A DNA stretch of 64,000 bases, from NCBI GenBank assembly GCA_036524675.1, contig DATDBU010000105.1, positions 1 to 64,000 of the forward strand, in the 5' to 3' direction. Within the stretch, counting starts at the first letter, position 1. Every line of letters begins with the position of its first letter. A model generated the notes under the pieces. The model was not told where the DNA came from. It saw only the letters and a list, made by a program, of their open reading frames with translations, and ran no database searches. Source of the DNA: DATDAW01 sp036524675. Its GTDB lineage: Bacteria > Verrucomicrobiota > Verrucomicrobiia > Chthoniobacterales > DASVRZ01. Both the position numbers and the translations under genes were made by a program. Below, piece by piece: positions 45,497-54,129 of the stretch.

Positions 45497-45918
45497 TGCC
45501 TGTGGACGCTTTACCTTCGACTTATCACCCAATTATCCGCCGCGGAGCCATGTCCGTTGTTGGCGGCTTACTGAGTTACGTGCTGAATCTCGGGCCGTAC
45601 CTGCTTTTGACGCATGTTTTCTCCTGGAAACACGACCCGGCATATGCCGTGAGCCTCACGTGGGTAACGGTGTTGATGTTCGTGTGGAATTACCGGGTCA
45701 ACTTTCCTACGCCGAGTCATTGGCGCGGATGCGCGGTGCGGTATGTCGTGGCGCTGATTTCGTCGTGGATCATCAATTTTGTCCTGGTCGGACTCGCAAC
45801 GCGGGTGATGTCTGCGCCGCTTGCGATTTTCATCGTGGGTGGATTCGTAGCCGTGCTGAAATTTGGCATTTATCACTGGTGGGTTTTTCCTTACCGGAAT
45901 GACGTTTCCGCAGAATGA
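45496..45918 (+). CDS. GtrA-family membrane protein (putative polyprenyl-phosphate-sugar flippase)
   Basis: 140 residues, four transmembrane helices, matching GtrA in length and pattern: GAMSVVGGLLSYVLNLG at the start, WNYRVNF in the middle, GGFVAVLKFGIYHWWVFPYR at the end. GtrA proteins are thought to flip undecaprenyl-phosphate-sugar across the inner membrane for a GT-C enzyme. Its neighbours here are exactly that: GT-C proteins on both sides and a DPM1-like GT2 two genes on. Confidence 0.8.
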   Translation: MPVDALPSTYHPIIRRGAMSVVGGLLSYVLNLGPYLLLTHVFSWKHDPAYAVSLTWVTVLMFVWNYRVNFPTPSHWRGCAVRYVVALISSWIINFVLVGLATRVMSAPLAIFIVGGFVAVLKFGIYHWWVFPYRNDVSAE

Positions 45919-47390
45919 GCGAGACGTCGAAGGAATGGACACCGGGAAGGCTGGCTCTGTTCTGGGTGTTGGTGCTGACGGCTGTCGTTCTCCCGCGGGT
46001 TCTCTTGCAACGGGCGGTGCCTGTTTATCTGTTTACGGACGATTCACACAGCTATCTGCTTTCCGCATTCAATTGGGCCGAGGGCGGGGATTGGGAGACC
46101 TCTCCGAGGCGAGGCGCCGTTTACTCGTTGTTGATCGGTCTGGCACTGCGTTTATTTCAAGATCTGAACGCCGTGGTGTGGATACAGCATGTGCTCGGTG
46201 CGGCGGCGGTTTGTTTGGCCATTGCGTATTTCAGAAGTTTCGTCCCGGCACGATGGTTTTTGCCGGGCGTGCTGGCGTCGCTGGCTTACGCGGTTTTGGG
46301 ATATCCGGTTTACGTCGAACACATGATCCGGAGCGAAACGTTGCTCTGGCTATTTTCCACGCTGGCCTTCGCAGCATGGGGCTGGTTTTTGCGAAGTAAA
46401 CAGGGCTGGCTCATGGTGTTGGCGGGATACGGATTCGGAACTGCTACCCTCATAAAGAATCTATTGCTGCCATTTGCGGTGGTCGTGGCGGCCTGCATTG
46501 TCCTGGACAAACGGGATGCCTGGGGACTTCGCGGACGGCGAATTGCATTGCTTCTATTGGGCATTGCCCTGCCCTATATCGTCAATGAAGGGATCAATCG
46601 ACTCAGCGATTATACTCCGGAACCGGCGCCGCAATCCGGCATTCTTCTCTACGGACGTGTGGCCCAATGGACTGTGCTCGACAGCGGTAAACACTTGGAA
46701 GTGAAACAGCTGATCCGCCCCGACATCGAATCCTACCGGCTGCTTCCCCGGCTCAATAACAACATCATTCTCAAACGGACAGCCGTTCCGCACATCAAGG
46801 CCTGGCTAGAGGCGCGCGGCGGCTCTCGGGCGGATCTGGATCGTCTCTGCCGGGACCTCGCCTTTGAGGCTATCCTTTCAGATTTCCCACGTTACCTGGG
46901 CCAGGTATGGAACGACTGCGTCCGACTTCATTGGCGGATGGGTTTTATTCTGGATGAACCACACGAGGAAGACCTCGAGGATGCCCGGGTTTCCACGACC
47001 AAAATGAAACATCAATCGCCGATGCTTCGGCAACAGGAGGCGCTCGACAAACTGGCCGATCCCGCCCTTGACCAGGCTTTGCGCCCTTACCGCGCTGTTG
47101 CTTCGAAAGCGTGGCTTTTTGGCTGGCACCCCGTGCTTTTGACCAGTCTTCTCCTACCTGTATTGGTTTTCTTTGATCCGTGCAGGGCGCGCCGTCCGTT
47201 CTGGGTGACAGCGGCTGCTGTCTGGTATTTCAATGTGCTGATCATCTGCACCGTTGGGCGACCCATGCAGCGTTATCTCGTAGCCGGATTACCGATCATT
47301 TTTTGGACGTTGTCGGCAAGTGTCCTGTTTTTGTGCATGTGGCTTGCCAGGCTGTGGAATAAGCGCCAGCTTCGGAGCCCTTCGCCGTGA
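45915..47390 (+). CDS. Multi-pass GT-C/GT39-like membrane protein, third in tandem
   Basis: 491 residues with about ten helices. The first loop LFTDDSHSYLLSAFNWAEGG has the paired acidic residues expected in a GT-C active site. The mid-region (LYGRVAQWTVLDSGKHLEV, then RDLAFEAILSDFPRYLGQVW) parallels the tail domain of the two upstream paralogues in position, but is more diverged. It overlaps GtrA by 4 bp (ATGA) and the following GT2 gene by 4 bp (GTGA), so it is fully inside the operon. Confidence 0.65.
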   Translation: MSETSKEWTPGRLALFWVLVLTAVVLPRVLLQRAVPVYLFTDDSHSYLLSAFNWAEGGDWETSPRRGAVYSLLIGLALRLFQDLNAVVWIQHVLGAAAVCLAIAYFRSFVPARWFLPGVLASLAYAVLGYPVYVEHMIRSETLLWLFSTLAFAAWGWFLRSKQGWLMVLAGYGFGTATLIKNLLLPFAVVVAACIVLDKRDAWGLRGRRIALLLLGIALPYIVNEGINRLSDYTPEPAPQSGILLYGRVAQWTVLDSGKHLEVKQLIRPDIESYRLLPRLNNNIILKRTAVPHIKAWLEARGGSRADLDRLCRDLAFEAILSDFPRYLGQVWNDCVRLHWRMGFILDEPHEEDLEDARVSTTKMKHQSPMLRQQEALDKLADPALDQALRPYRAVASKAWLFGWHPVLLTSLLLPVLVFFDPCRARRPFWVTAAAVWYFNVLIICTVGRPMQRYLVAGLPIIFWTLSASVLFLCMWLARLWNKRQLRSPSP

Positions 47391-48253
47391 ATCTTTCCGA
47401 ACTCTCTGTCACCGTCCTCATTCCAGCTTACAACGAAGTCAACGCCTTACCGGACACTGTCGCCCTCGTAAACCAGTACGCCGCATTGGTGAAGAGCTGG
47501 GAAATCATCGTCATCGACGACGGTTCAACGGATGGCACCGCAGAAGTTGCCAGGAAACTGGAAGTGAAAGTGATTTCCCACGAGCGGAACCTCGGTTACG
47601 GCGCGTCGCTCAAGGACGGTATGCGCGAAGCGTCCCATGAATGGATTCTCATTATAGACGCCGACGGCACCTATCCCATCGACCAGATCCCGCGTTTGCT
47701 CGAGGCGAACGGGGAGGCGGAAATGATCGTTGGCGCGCGCACGGGCGAAGTCGTGCAAGTGCCGCTATTGAGGCGCCCGGGAAAATGGATTATCACACGA
47801 CTCGCCGAATACCTGAGTCAGCGGAAAATTCCTGATTTGAATTCCGGTCTGCGGCTTTTCCGAAAAGATGTCGCCATGCGTTTTTTTCCGCTGTATCCGG
47901 ACGGCTTTTCATTCACGACAACGATTACGCTGGCGATGTTGACGAATCGTTACCGGGTCAAATTCCTGCCGATCAACTACCACAAACGCATCGGCAAATC
48001 GTCGATCAAACCCATCCGCGACTTCACGAATTTCTGCCTGCTTATCATCCGGATCTGCGCCTGTTTCAAACCGTTGCAAGTCTTTGTGCCTCCGGCTCTT
48101 GTGCTGATCTCGGCAGGCACAATCAAGGGTTCGTTTGATTATTTTGGCCAGGGCCATCTCGGGTTGCTCGGAGTCAGCCTGGTTTTGACAGGAGTCCAGA
48201 TGCTTTTCATTGCCCTTTTGGCGGACCTTGTCGATCAGCGGATGAAGATGTAG
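47387..48253 (+). CDS. GT2 family glycosyltransferase (DPM1-like)
   Basis: 288 residues from a GTG. GT-A fold motifs are TVLIPAYNEVNALPDTVALV, IIVIDDGSTDGTAEVA and the metal-binding IIDADGTYPIDQIP. A C-terminal pair of membrane helices (about 225-285) follows, as in polyprenyl-phosphate sugar synthases. It likely makes undecaprenyl-phosphate-hexose on the cytoplasmic face, supplying the GtrA-like flippase and GT-C enzymes of the same operon. Its end overlaps the convergent gene 48207-49802 by 47 bp. Confidence 0.88.
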   Translation: MNLSELSVTVLIPAYNEVNALPDTVALVNQYAALVKSWEIIVIDDGSTDGTAEVARKLEVKVISHERNLGYGASLKDGMREASHEWILIIDADGTYPIDQIPRLLEANGEAEMIVGARTGEVVQVPLLRRPGKWIITRLAEYLSQRKIPDLNSGLRLFRKDVAMRFFPLYPDGFSFTTTITLAMLTNRYRVKFLPINYHKRIGKSSIKPIRDFTNFCLLIIRICACFKPLQVFVPPALVLISAGTIKGSFDYFGQGHLGLLGVSLVLTGVQMLFIALLADLVDQRMKM

Positions 48254-49802
48254 CGGGCAATTCGTACAAACGAATTTCGGGATTTAGGATCCCAACCCCC
48301 GTTCCCCCGGTCTTTTGAAGGAGCCGTCCTTCCGAGAATAACCTTCTGTAACAGCTGCTCCGGTATTGGTGTTGATCTTTCTGATTCGGTGCGGGCTTGC
48401 GATTTAGATCGAGATAACCGCCGAAACTCGTGCGAATCACAGCAACGTAGCGGACGCCTGCCTGGCTGATTTGATCCAACGTCCCTGCATCCGGTAGGAA
48501 CGATTGTTCCCAAATGCGAATTTGCGGGGGTGAATCGCCGGGCCAGGTGTTCGGCTTGGATAAATGAATGCGTTGCTCGGCAAGCACCAATGCTCCGGCA
48601 GGAAGGTTTTGTGCAATCCAAGCCGCCATTTCCTGGCGGGAATCCTGCTGGAATCCATCAAGAGACGTTTTGGCCAAACCGGTCTGCACCAGAACGGCGG
48701 ACATTGCTGCCGCCCCAAAAAAAGCAAATCCCATCCAGGATTTTTTCCGAGACAACAAGGATGCGATCCAGCTGAGTCCGATGGTGCCGCAGACCGCCAG
48801 CAGGGGGGCGACTGCGAGGAAATAACGGCCGGCTGTCTTGGCCGAAAACGACAGAAGGATGGCGTACCCGGCCGGCAATAGAAAGAGCAACGCGTCGAAT
48901 GGGTTGCGGTTCTGTCTCCGAAAGACGGAAATCGTGACGAAGCCGGCCATGCCAATCATCAGCGGCCAACCGATGTTATCCAGGAAGATGTTGACGTATT
49001 TCGCATGGGGAATATCCCGGGAAAGTCCTTTTGCGCCGCCTACCTGCGCCGCATTCAGTTCATAGTTCAGCCCCTGAGCCAATGCTCCCGGATGCAGCAA
49101 GTAAGGCAGATTGATCACAGCGACCGTGGCAAGGAAAGCGACCAGGAAGGCGATGGAAATTTTCCACTTTTGGCCGCGCCAAATCACCCATGGGAAAGCT
49201 AGTAGAAACAGCACAATGCCCAGATATTTTCCCGAAACGGCAAGGCCGCAGGCTGCGCCAGTGAACGTCGCCGCTGCGGCACTGGGTTTTGATGTGAAAA
49301 TATCGAGCGCAAGCAGGGTGAGCGTAATGCCCATCAGCAACGCCGGGTCTTCTTTGCAATAATGAGCCAGTTCATACATCAGGGGCAGGAAAGGCAGAAG
49401 GACAGCCGTTGCCAATGCAGCGAGCCAGCCACCACGGCGCCAGGCTAGGATGGTGAGAAACACCACCGAAAGCGCTGCAAAAATCGCTGAAGCGGTCCGC
49501 CCTGCCATTACCGCGTTTTCTGCCGTTCGGGGTTTTCCGCTTGCCCGGAGCAAAAGGTCCGCTGAATCGAGCAAAAGCAGCGGGTGATGATAATTCAGCG
49601 CGCCTGAGATGAGTTGATCGCCCTTCGAGAGTTCGTCCGGGTGATAGTAAACGGGAAAGTGGCTGTGCCTCGAAAAAAAAAGGAATGCGGCAGCAAATAG
49701 AGCGGCAAAGAGCGCGATTTGAGCAAGCGGGTAATAGGGCAGCCTCGTTGTTTCCAGTCGTTGGATCACTGCCGGCTGGGAGGCTGCGCGCCGATTCATC
49801 AT
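48207..49802 (-). CDS. ArnT/PMT-like GT39 family glycosyltransferase
   Basis: 531 residues from the ATG at 49802 (a second ATG follows at once); a longer frame to 49976 would run into the divergent gene. Multi-pass, with YHPDELSKGDQLISG in the first periplasmic loop (the DE active-site pair) and YCKEDPALLMG in the second. A C-terminal periplasmic domain (about 400-531) is soluble. It is a clear paralogue of the divergent gene 49903-51432 (HTDEPSK; VKEDPALLMG). Probably adds a sugar from polyprenyl phosphate to an envelope acceptor. Confidence 0.78.
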   Translation of the reverse strand: MMNRRAASQPAVIQRLETTRLPYYPLAQIALFAALFAAAFLFFSRHSHFPVYYHPDELSKGDQLISGALNYHHPLLLLDSADLLLRASGKPRTAENAVMAGRTASAIFAALSVVFLTILAWRRGGWLAALATAVLLPFLPLMYELAHYCKEDPALLMGITLTLLALDIFTSKPSAAAATFTGAACGLAVSGKYLGIVLFLLAFPWVIWRGQKWKISIAFLVAFLATVAVINLPYLLHPGALAQGLNYELNAAQVGGAKGLSRDIPHAKYVNIFLDNIGWPLMIGMAGFVTISVFRRQNRNPFDALLFLLPAGYAILLSFSAKTAGRYFLAVAPLLAVCGTIGLSWIASLLSRKKSWMGFAFFGAAAMSAVLVQTGLAKTSLDGFQQDSRQEMAAWIAQNLPAGALVLAEQRIHLSKPNTWPGDSPPQIRIWEQSFLPDAGTLDQISQAGVRYVAVIRTSFGGYLDLNRKPAPNQKDQHQYRSSCYRRLFSEGRLLQKTGGTGVGILNPEIRLYELPATSSSADRQGPPKGQ

Positions 49803-49902
49803 GTTTTCGGTGACTGATGAAAGAGGGAAAATCTTTGGGTAGCAACTCGTTTCTGCTTGAAGCGGGAGATTGGAGCCGCTTGCGTGTGGCGACTTCGAAT
49901 CG

Positions 49903-51432
49903 ATGCGGAAGGCGCTCCCGTTTTTGGCCGTATTTTTGCTCTTTTTTGGGTCCCTGGCGTTCCACGCCCGTGACAACGCTTTTCCGTATTTTTATCACAC
50001 GGACGAACCATCCAAGGTCGAGCAGATCCTGAGCGGCGAGCGGAATGGGCGTCATCCTGTGCTCCTTTTGGAATCGGCGGCGTTGATCCTGAAAGTCACG
50101 GGATGGCCGCCTACGAAAAACAACGCCGCTCTCGCAGGACGCTGGGCGTCGGCAATTTTTGCGTCGGCAACGGTTGCTCTCCTCTTCGTTTGGGGATTTC
50201 TGCAATTCGGCTGGACCGGGGGATTGCTTGTTGCATTGCTTGCCGGTCTGCAGCCGCCGCTGCTGACTGCCGCCCATTTCGTTAAAGAGGATCCCGCGTT
50301 GTTGATGGGGTTCTCAGCGACTTTCCTGGCGGCGCTCCTTTACGAACGACGGCCGGGCGCCATGGGCGCGTTGTGGCTGGGAGCGGCAGCGGGCGTCGCG
50401 TTATCCGGCAAATGGGTGGGGGGAGTGGCCATTCTCATTGCCGTCGCGCAGATGGCTCTCGTCCAGTGGAAAACGGCGAGCGGATCACGTTTTCGCGGAT
50501 ACGACTGGCTGGCTTTTTTTGCGGCAGTTGCGGCTGTTTTTCTCATCACGAATTACTCGCTGATCGTGCAATGGAACACAGCGCAAATGGGTGTTTCCAA
50601 GGAGCTCACCTCGTTCTACAGCACGGATGAAGGTGATACCCGTGAATTTCATCTGACACATTACCTGGAACGGCTCCCGGAAGTTTTTCCGATGGTGCTC
50701 ATCATCCTCGGCATTGCAGGCGCTGTTGTGGCCTGGACGAGTCGCGCCAGTCTTCATCTGCGCTTGTTTGCCATCATTCCGCTCGCGTACTTCCTGATGA
50801 TTTCGTGTATCCCGAAGACGGAAAATCGCTATTTGCTGCCCATTTCCACGATGCTCTGCGCGCTGTCAGTGGTGGCTGTGGTTGAGCTTTTGCGAAAGGT
50901 AAAATGGAGCGCCGTTCCGATGCTTATCGCCGGAGGGTGGCTCGCCGTAACGACTTTGATTCCGGAATACAAGGACGTCGTCCGTTCTTTTCATCACGAT
51001 CATCGCCACGAAATGGCCCAATGGATCGACGCCAATCTCCCGGCGAACGCCCTGATTGTGGAAGACAATCGTGTAGCGCTCCCTGTTCCTGGCGATCCGC
51101 GTTTCTCCGGAGACGCCCACTTCCTGAAACGAAAAGTGCTGTCATGGGAGAAAAATTACGCGTCGGATTATGGCAGCCTGGCAGAGCTCCGAGCACAAGA
51201 AGTTACCCATGTAGCTCTTTTCGTCTCCAACTACGCCGTCCTGACCGAGCGGGACGGGGTAAAGGCAGACACGCCGCAAAAAAAGAATGCCGCCCGGCTT
51301 TACAAGGAATTGAAAAGCCAGGCGAAGCCTGTGTTTGTTCGAAAGAAGGGCTTTGACCGGTATCTTAACTCTGGCTTGACCCTGTTCGACATCACGGGTC
51401 AACAGGGCGGCTTCACCGAAACCGCCCCTTGA
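49903..51432 (+). CDS. ArnT/PMT-like GT39 family glycosyltransferase
   Basis: 509 residues from the ATG at 49903; a TTG at 49870 is possible. Active-site loop YHTDEPSKVEQILSG and second loop FVKEDPALLMG are shared with the divergent paralogue. Later SCIPKTENRYLLPISTML is the usual GT39 membrane-edge motif, and a soluble C-terminal domain follows. The two paralogues are transcribed away from a 100-bp shared promoter region, so they may be co-regulated. It ends in a strong hairpin shared with the convergent acyltransferase gene. Confidence 0.78.
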   Translation: MRKALPFLAVFLLFFGSLAFHARDNAFPYFYHTDEPSKVEQILSGERNGRHPVLLLESAALILKVTGWPPTKNNAALAGRWASAIFASATVALLFVWGFLQFGWTGGLLVALLAGLQPPLLTAAHFVKEDPALLMGFSATFLAALLYERRPGAMGALWLGAAAGVALSGKWVGGVAILIAVAQMALVQWKTASGSRFRGYDWLAFFAAVAAVFLITNYSLIVQWNTAQMGVSKELTSFYSTDEGDTREFHLTHYLERLPEVFPMVLIILGIAGAVVAWTSRASLHLRLFAIIPLAYFLMISCIPKTENRYLLPISTMLCALSVVAVVELLRKVKWSAVPMLIAGGWLAVTTLIPEYKDVVRSFHHDHRHEMAQWIDANLPANALIVEDNRVALPVPGDPRFSGDAHFLKRKVLSWEKNYASDYGSLAELRAQEVTHVALFVSNYAVLTERDGVKADTPQKKNAARLYKELKSQAKPVFVRKKGFDRYLNSGLTLFDITGQQGGFTETAP

Positions 51433-51433
51433 C
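51398..51433. terminator. Bidirectional hairpin between convergent genes
   Basis: GTCAACAGGGCGGCTT pairs with AAACCGCCCCTTGAC (about 15 bp with few mismatches). It overlaps the last codons of the GT39 gene and lies just past the end of the convergent acyltransferase gene. It has no T tract in either direction. Confidence 0.45.
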
Positions 51434-51439
51434 TTGATA

Positions 51440-52567
51440 TTACCCTTCGGCTCCTGCGGGGTGACCGTGTTTTTCCTGGTGGCGATTTTGAAGCCATCCA
51501 GCAATCCAGTCGCGCGCCTTCAGCATGGGTTGCTCAAAGAAATGCCAGGATACCGATGCAACAGCCACGACGGCAGTGACTTGAATCATGAACCGAAGCC
51601 GGAAGGGATCGTTTGCATGATGGCCCAAGCCGATTTTTTCCAGCCATGGTTCGATCAGAATGACGATCAAAACGTGGTAAACGTAGATGCCGTAGGAAAC
51701 CTTGCCGATGTGCGTCATTGGGGGCGAGCTCAGGATCCAGCCCACAACGCCTTTAAAACCAGTGACTGAGCACGCAACAACCCAGGCCATGAACGTGGCT
51801 TCAAATGTCTCGATCAGAACCGTCCACGGATTATGCAGATCCAGCATTCGCAATCCGCGTGCGACACCAGCAAGCGAGAATGCGGCAAGGCCGGTCCATA
51901 AACGGGTTTTAGAGTTTTCGAGCAAACGCGGATGCGACATCGAGACGTAAGCGAGGATGCCGCCGATGGCGAATGTGTCGAGGCTGCCGGGCAGACTGAC
52001 CCATCGGGTGACGTCGCTGACCTGCATTTGGATACAAGCCAGCCGGAATAGGACCGCAGCGACGATGAGAATGGCAAAGGTGGCTTTGAACCAGCTTTTC
52101 GGCAGGAAGAAAATCAGGAACGGCCAGATCAAATAGAACTGTTCCTGTACCGCGATTGACCAGTAATGCGAGACACTGAGCGGGAAGTAGCTGGTTTGGA
52201 CGATGAGGAAGTTGGTGCAAAAGGAGAGCGTCCAGGCAAGTGTTTCGCGCACAGGCGGTATCGCGAGCGTTGCTGCAATGGCGATGGCGAGATAATAGGG
52301 CGGCATGGTCCGGATAAGACGCCGCATCTGGAAGTTCCAGAATTCGGTCGATCCCGATGACTGGCCGGTATCGGCTTTTTCCCGCGACTTGAGCAGGATG
52401 CGCGTGATGAGAAAGCCACTCATCACAAAGAAAAACCGGACACCGAGCGTGCCCCAATTGATCCATTGCGGGATATTTGCCTCGAAGTGATGGATGAGCA
52501 CGGAAATGACTGCAACAGCGCGCAGGCCATCCATTTGGGGTTGGTATTGGTTTGCTTGTGCGGACAT
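51440..52567 (-). CDS. Acyltransferase family 3 (OafA/YrhL-like)
   Basis: 375 residues with about ten membrane helices. It begins MDGLRAVAVISVLIHHFEAN (about 12-31), with the catalytic His of the RAVAVLxVxxxH motif. It continues with GVRFFFVMSGFLITRILL and the R-rich loop FQMRRLIRTMPPYYLAI, all standard for this family. It O-acetylates (or acylates) surface sugars such as O-antigen. The placement among GT-C and GT2 genes supports envelope-glycan decoration. Confidence 0.92.
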   Translation of the reverse strand: MSAQANQYQPQMDGLRAVAVISVLIHHFEANIPQWINWGTLGVRFFFVMSGFLITRILLKSREKADTGQSSGSTEFWNFQMRRLIRTMPPYYLAIAIAATLAIPPVRETLAWTLSFCTNFLIVQTSYFPLSVSHYWSIAVQEQFYLIWPFLIFFLPKSWFKATFAILIVAAVLFRLACIQMQVSDVTRWVSLPGSLDTFAIGGILAYVSMSHPRLLENSKTRLWTGLAAFSLAGVARGLRMLDLHNPWTVLIETFEATFMAWVVACSVTGFKGVVGWILSSPPMTHIGKVSYGIYVYHVLIVILIEPWLEKIGLGHHANDPFRLRFMIQVTAVVAVASVSWHFFEQPMLKARDWIAGWLQNRHQEKHGHPAGAEG

Positions 52568-52595
52568 TAAGGGTCTTGGTCGAGGTTATCGGATA

Positions 52596-52620
52596 GAAAA
52601 TTCACACGAAATGAATTTTC
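52596..52620. promoter_or_regulatory. Perfect inverted repeat upstream of acyltransferase gene
   Basis: GAAAATTCA-7 nt-TGAATTTTC, 9-bp arms, 29 bp before the acyltransferase start codon. It is AT-rich within GC-rich DNA, so possibly an operator. A second, weaker pair (GTAATCCCACGAGTAATC and its imperfect complement near 52722) lies further upstream. Confidence 0.35.
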
Positions 52621-52754
52621 TGTAATCCCACGAGTAATCGTCGGCCTTCTTTTCTCCCATTCTCGATCTCTTCCCTCGTGTTTCCGACGAGGACGAAAGA
52701 GCGTAGAAGCTGAATGATTCAGATTACGAGTGGGAGGAAGCGTGAGATCCCAAG

Positions 52755-53438
52755 CTATTTTGCTTCATTGATCTCTAAATACGTAATCGTTTCTGCCATG
52801 GGATCCGACGGTCTCATATTTTGGATGCGCATTTGTCGCAGAAAACGTTTGTTACCAACGGATTGCGTAGAAATTACCTGAAATTGTTTCACTTTGTTGC
52901 CTTCCCAATCGTAGGCGTCAGCGCGTAAAAAAGCGCCGGTTTGGACGTTGACCCACAGATGAACAATGGCGTATTGCGATGCCCGGCTTGAGGGGGTGAG
53001 CCGCAAATGCCAGCAAGGCAGGGAACGGATTTTTTCCTGACCAACGTATTGAATGTCTTTCCAATAGAGAAACCGAAGTGCCAGATCGTCGTAGCTCAAA
53101 ATGGAGCCACGAATCGCCGCCCGCGGGTCTTTGACGCCATCGATGGACGAGCCCTTGTCATCGAAGGTGACGTGGATGGTTTCGGCTGGACTTGTAAACC
53201 GGTAAACAGAAACGCCGCCTTCCTGTTTCAACGAGAACGGAGTTTTCTGGGCGCCGGTCCGGAGCTGTCCTGAAACGGAGGTTTCCTGCGCCTGGATGAT
53301 TTCACGGACATTTGTCATGATTTCCCGCGGGTCTGGCGCGGCTTTGGCGGCTGCGGTTGCGAGGAAAAGGGCGACGACCCATGCGAGAGTTTTCTGTGCT
53401 TGTTTGACCGGAAGGCAGTTCATAGCGTTGTTCTTCAT
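52755..53438 (-). CDS. LolA-fold outer-membrane lipoprotein-sorting protein
   Basis: 227 residues from the ATG at 53438; an upstream GTG/ATG at 53468 is possible but overlaps the divergent gene. Signal peptide region about 12-35 (TLAWVVALFLATAAAKAAPD). The body follows the LolA/LolB fold: VSGQLRTGAQKTPFSLKQEG, YRFTSPAETIHVTFDD, DLALRFLYWKDIQYVGQEK, CWHLRLTPSS and VWVNVQTGAFLRADAYDWEG-like strands. It is the second such protein in the island. The substrate may be a lipoprotein or lipid. Confidence 0.72.
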   Translation of the reverse strand: MKNNAMNCLPVKQAQKTLAWVVALFLATAAAKAAPDPREIMTNVREIIQAQETSVSGQLRTGAQKTPFSLKQEGGVSVYRFTSPAETIHVTFDDKGSSIDGVKDPRAAIRGSILSYDDLALRFLYWKDIQYVGQEKIRSLPCWHLRLTPSSRASQYAIVHLWVNVQTGAFLRADAYDWEGNKVKQFQVISTQSVGNKRFLRQMRIQNMRPSDPMAETITYLEINEAK

Positions 53439-53456
53439 CCCATTCGGAGACTCTTT

Positions 53457-54101
53457 TTGGACCAGCAAATTCTTTTTTTAATCAATCGAACTTGGACGAA
53501 TCCTACGCTGGACCAGATAATGGCGATGGCTTCCAGCTTCGATCTTTGGGCACCGGTGCTTTTTTTGATCGCGGGACTTACGTTGCTTTTCGGCGGATTC
53601 CGGGCGCGCGCTTTCCTTGTCTGCGTAGGGGTTGTGGTCGCGATTGCCGACGGGATAACCGTGCAGACTTTGAAGGAAACGGTCGCTCGCCCGCGTCCGA
53701 ACGACATCCGCAACGACGTGCGAATCGTCGATTTGGCGAAGGCAAAACCGCGATTGCTGGCGCTCGGGAAACCGCTTCAGATCAAAATGTCGAAGGTTTC
53801 CACGAAGCCGGTGAAAGGAAATTCGTTCCCGTCCGGGCATGTCGTGAACAATTTTGGCATAGCCACGGTGTTGTTCGCCTTTTACCGGCGCTGGGGTTGG
53901 CTGGCATTTTTCCCTGCAGCGTTGGTGAGTTACTCGCGGGTATACGTCGGGTCCCATTGGCCAAGCGACATATTGGTGTCCGCCCTCCTGGCGATAGGGC
54001 TCGCGTCCGTGCTGCTGGCGCTGCTGTCGCTGGCTTGGGAAAAGTGGGGGCCGCGGTGGATGGCGAAAGCGTTCGCAAAAAACCCGAAACTGCTGGCATG
54101 A
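53457..54101 (+). CDS. PAP2-family phosphatase (undecaprenyl-diphosphate phosphatase-like)
   Basis: 214 residues from a TTG at 53457, chosen because GGAG lies at the right distance upstream and LDQQILFLINRTWTNPTLDQ is a typical PAP2 beginning. The phosphatase motifs are KETVARPRPN, GNSFPSGHVVN and SRVYVGSHWPSD. Several membrane helices. It probably dephosphorylates undecaprenyl diphosphate or another lipid phosphate at the periplasmic face, recycling carrier lipid for the glycosyltransferases around it. The next gene (GT39-like) follows after 28 bp. Confidence 0.88.
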   Translation: MDQQILFLINRTWTNPTLDQIMAMASSFDLWAPVLFLIAGLTLLFGGFRARAFLVCVGVVVAIADGITVQTLKETVARPRPNDIRNDVRIVDLAKAKPRLLALGKPLQIKMSKVSTKPVKGNSFPSGHVVNNFGIATVLFAFYRRWGWLAFFPAALVSYSRVYVGSHWPSDILVSALLAIGLASVLLALLSLAWEKWGPRWMAKAFAKNPKLLA

Positions 54102-54129
54102 GGGAAGCAAAATCGAAAATCCAAAAGCC

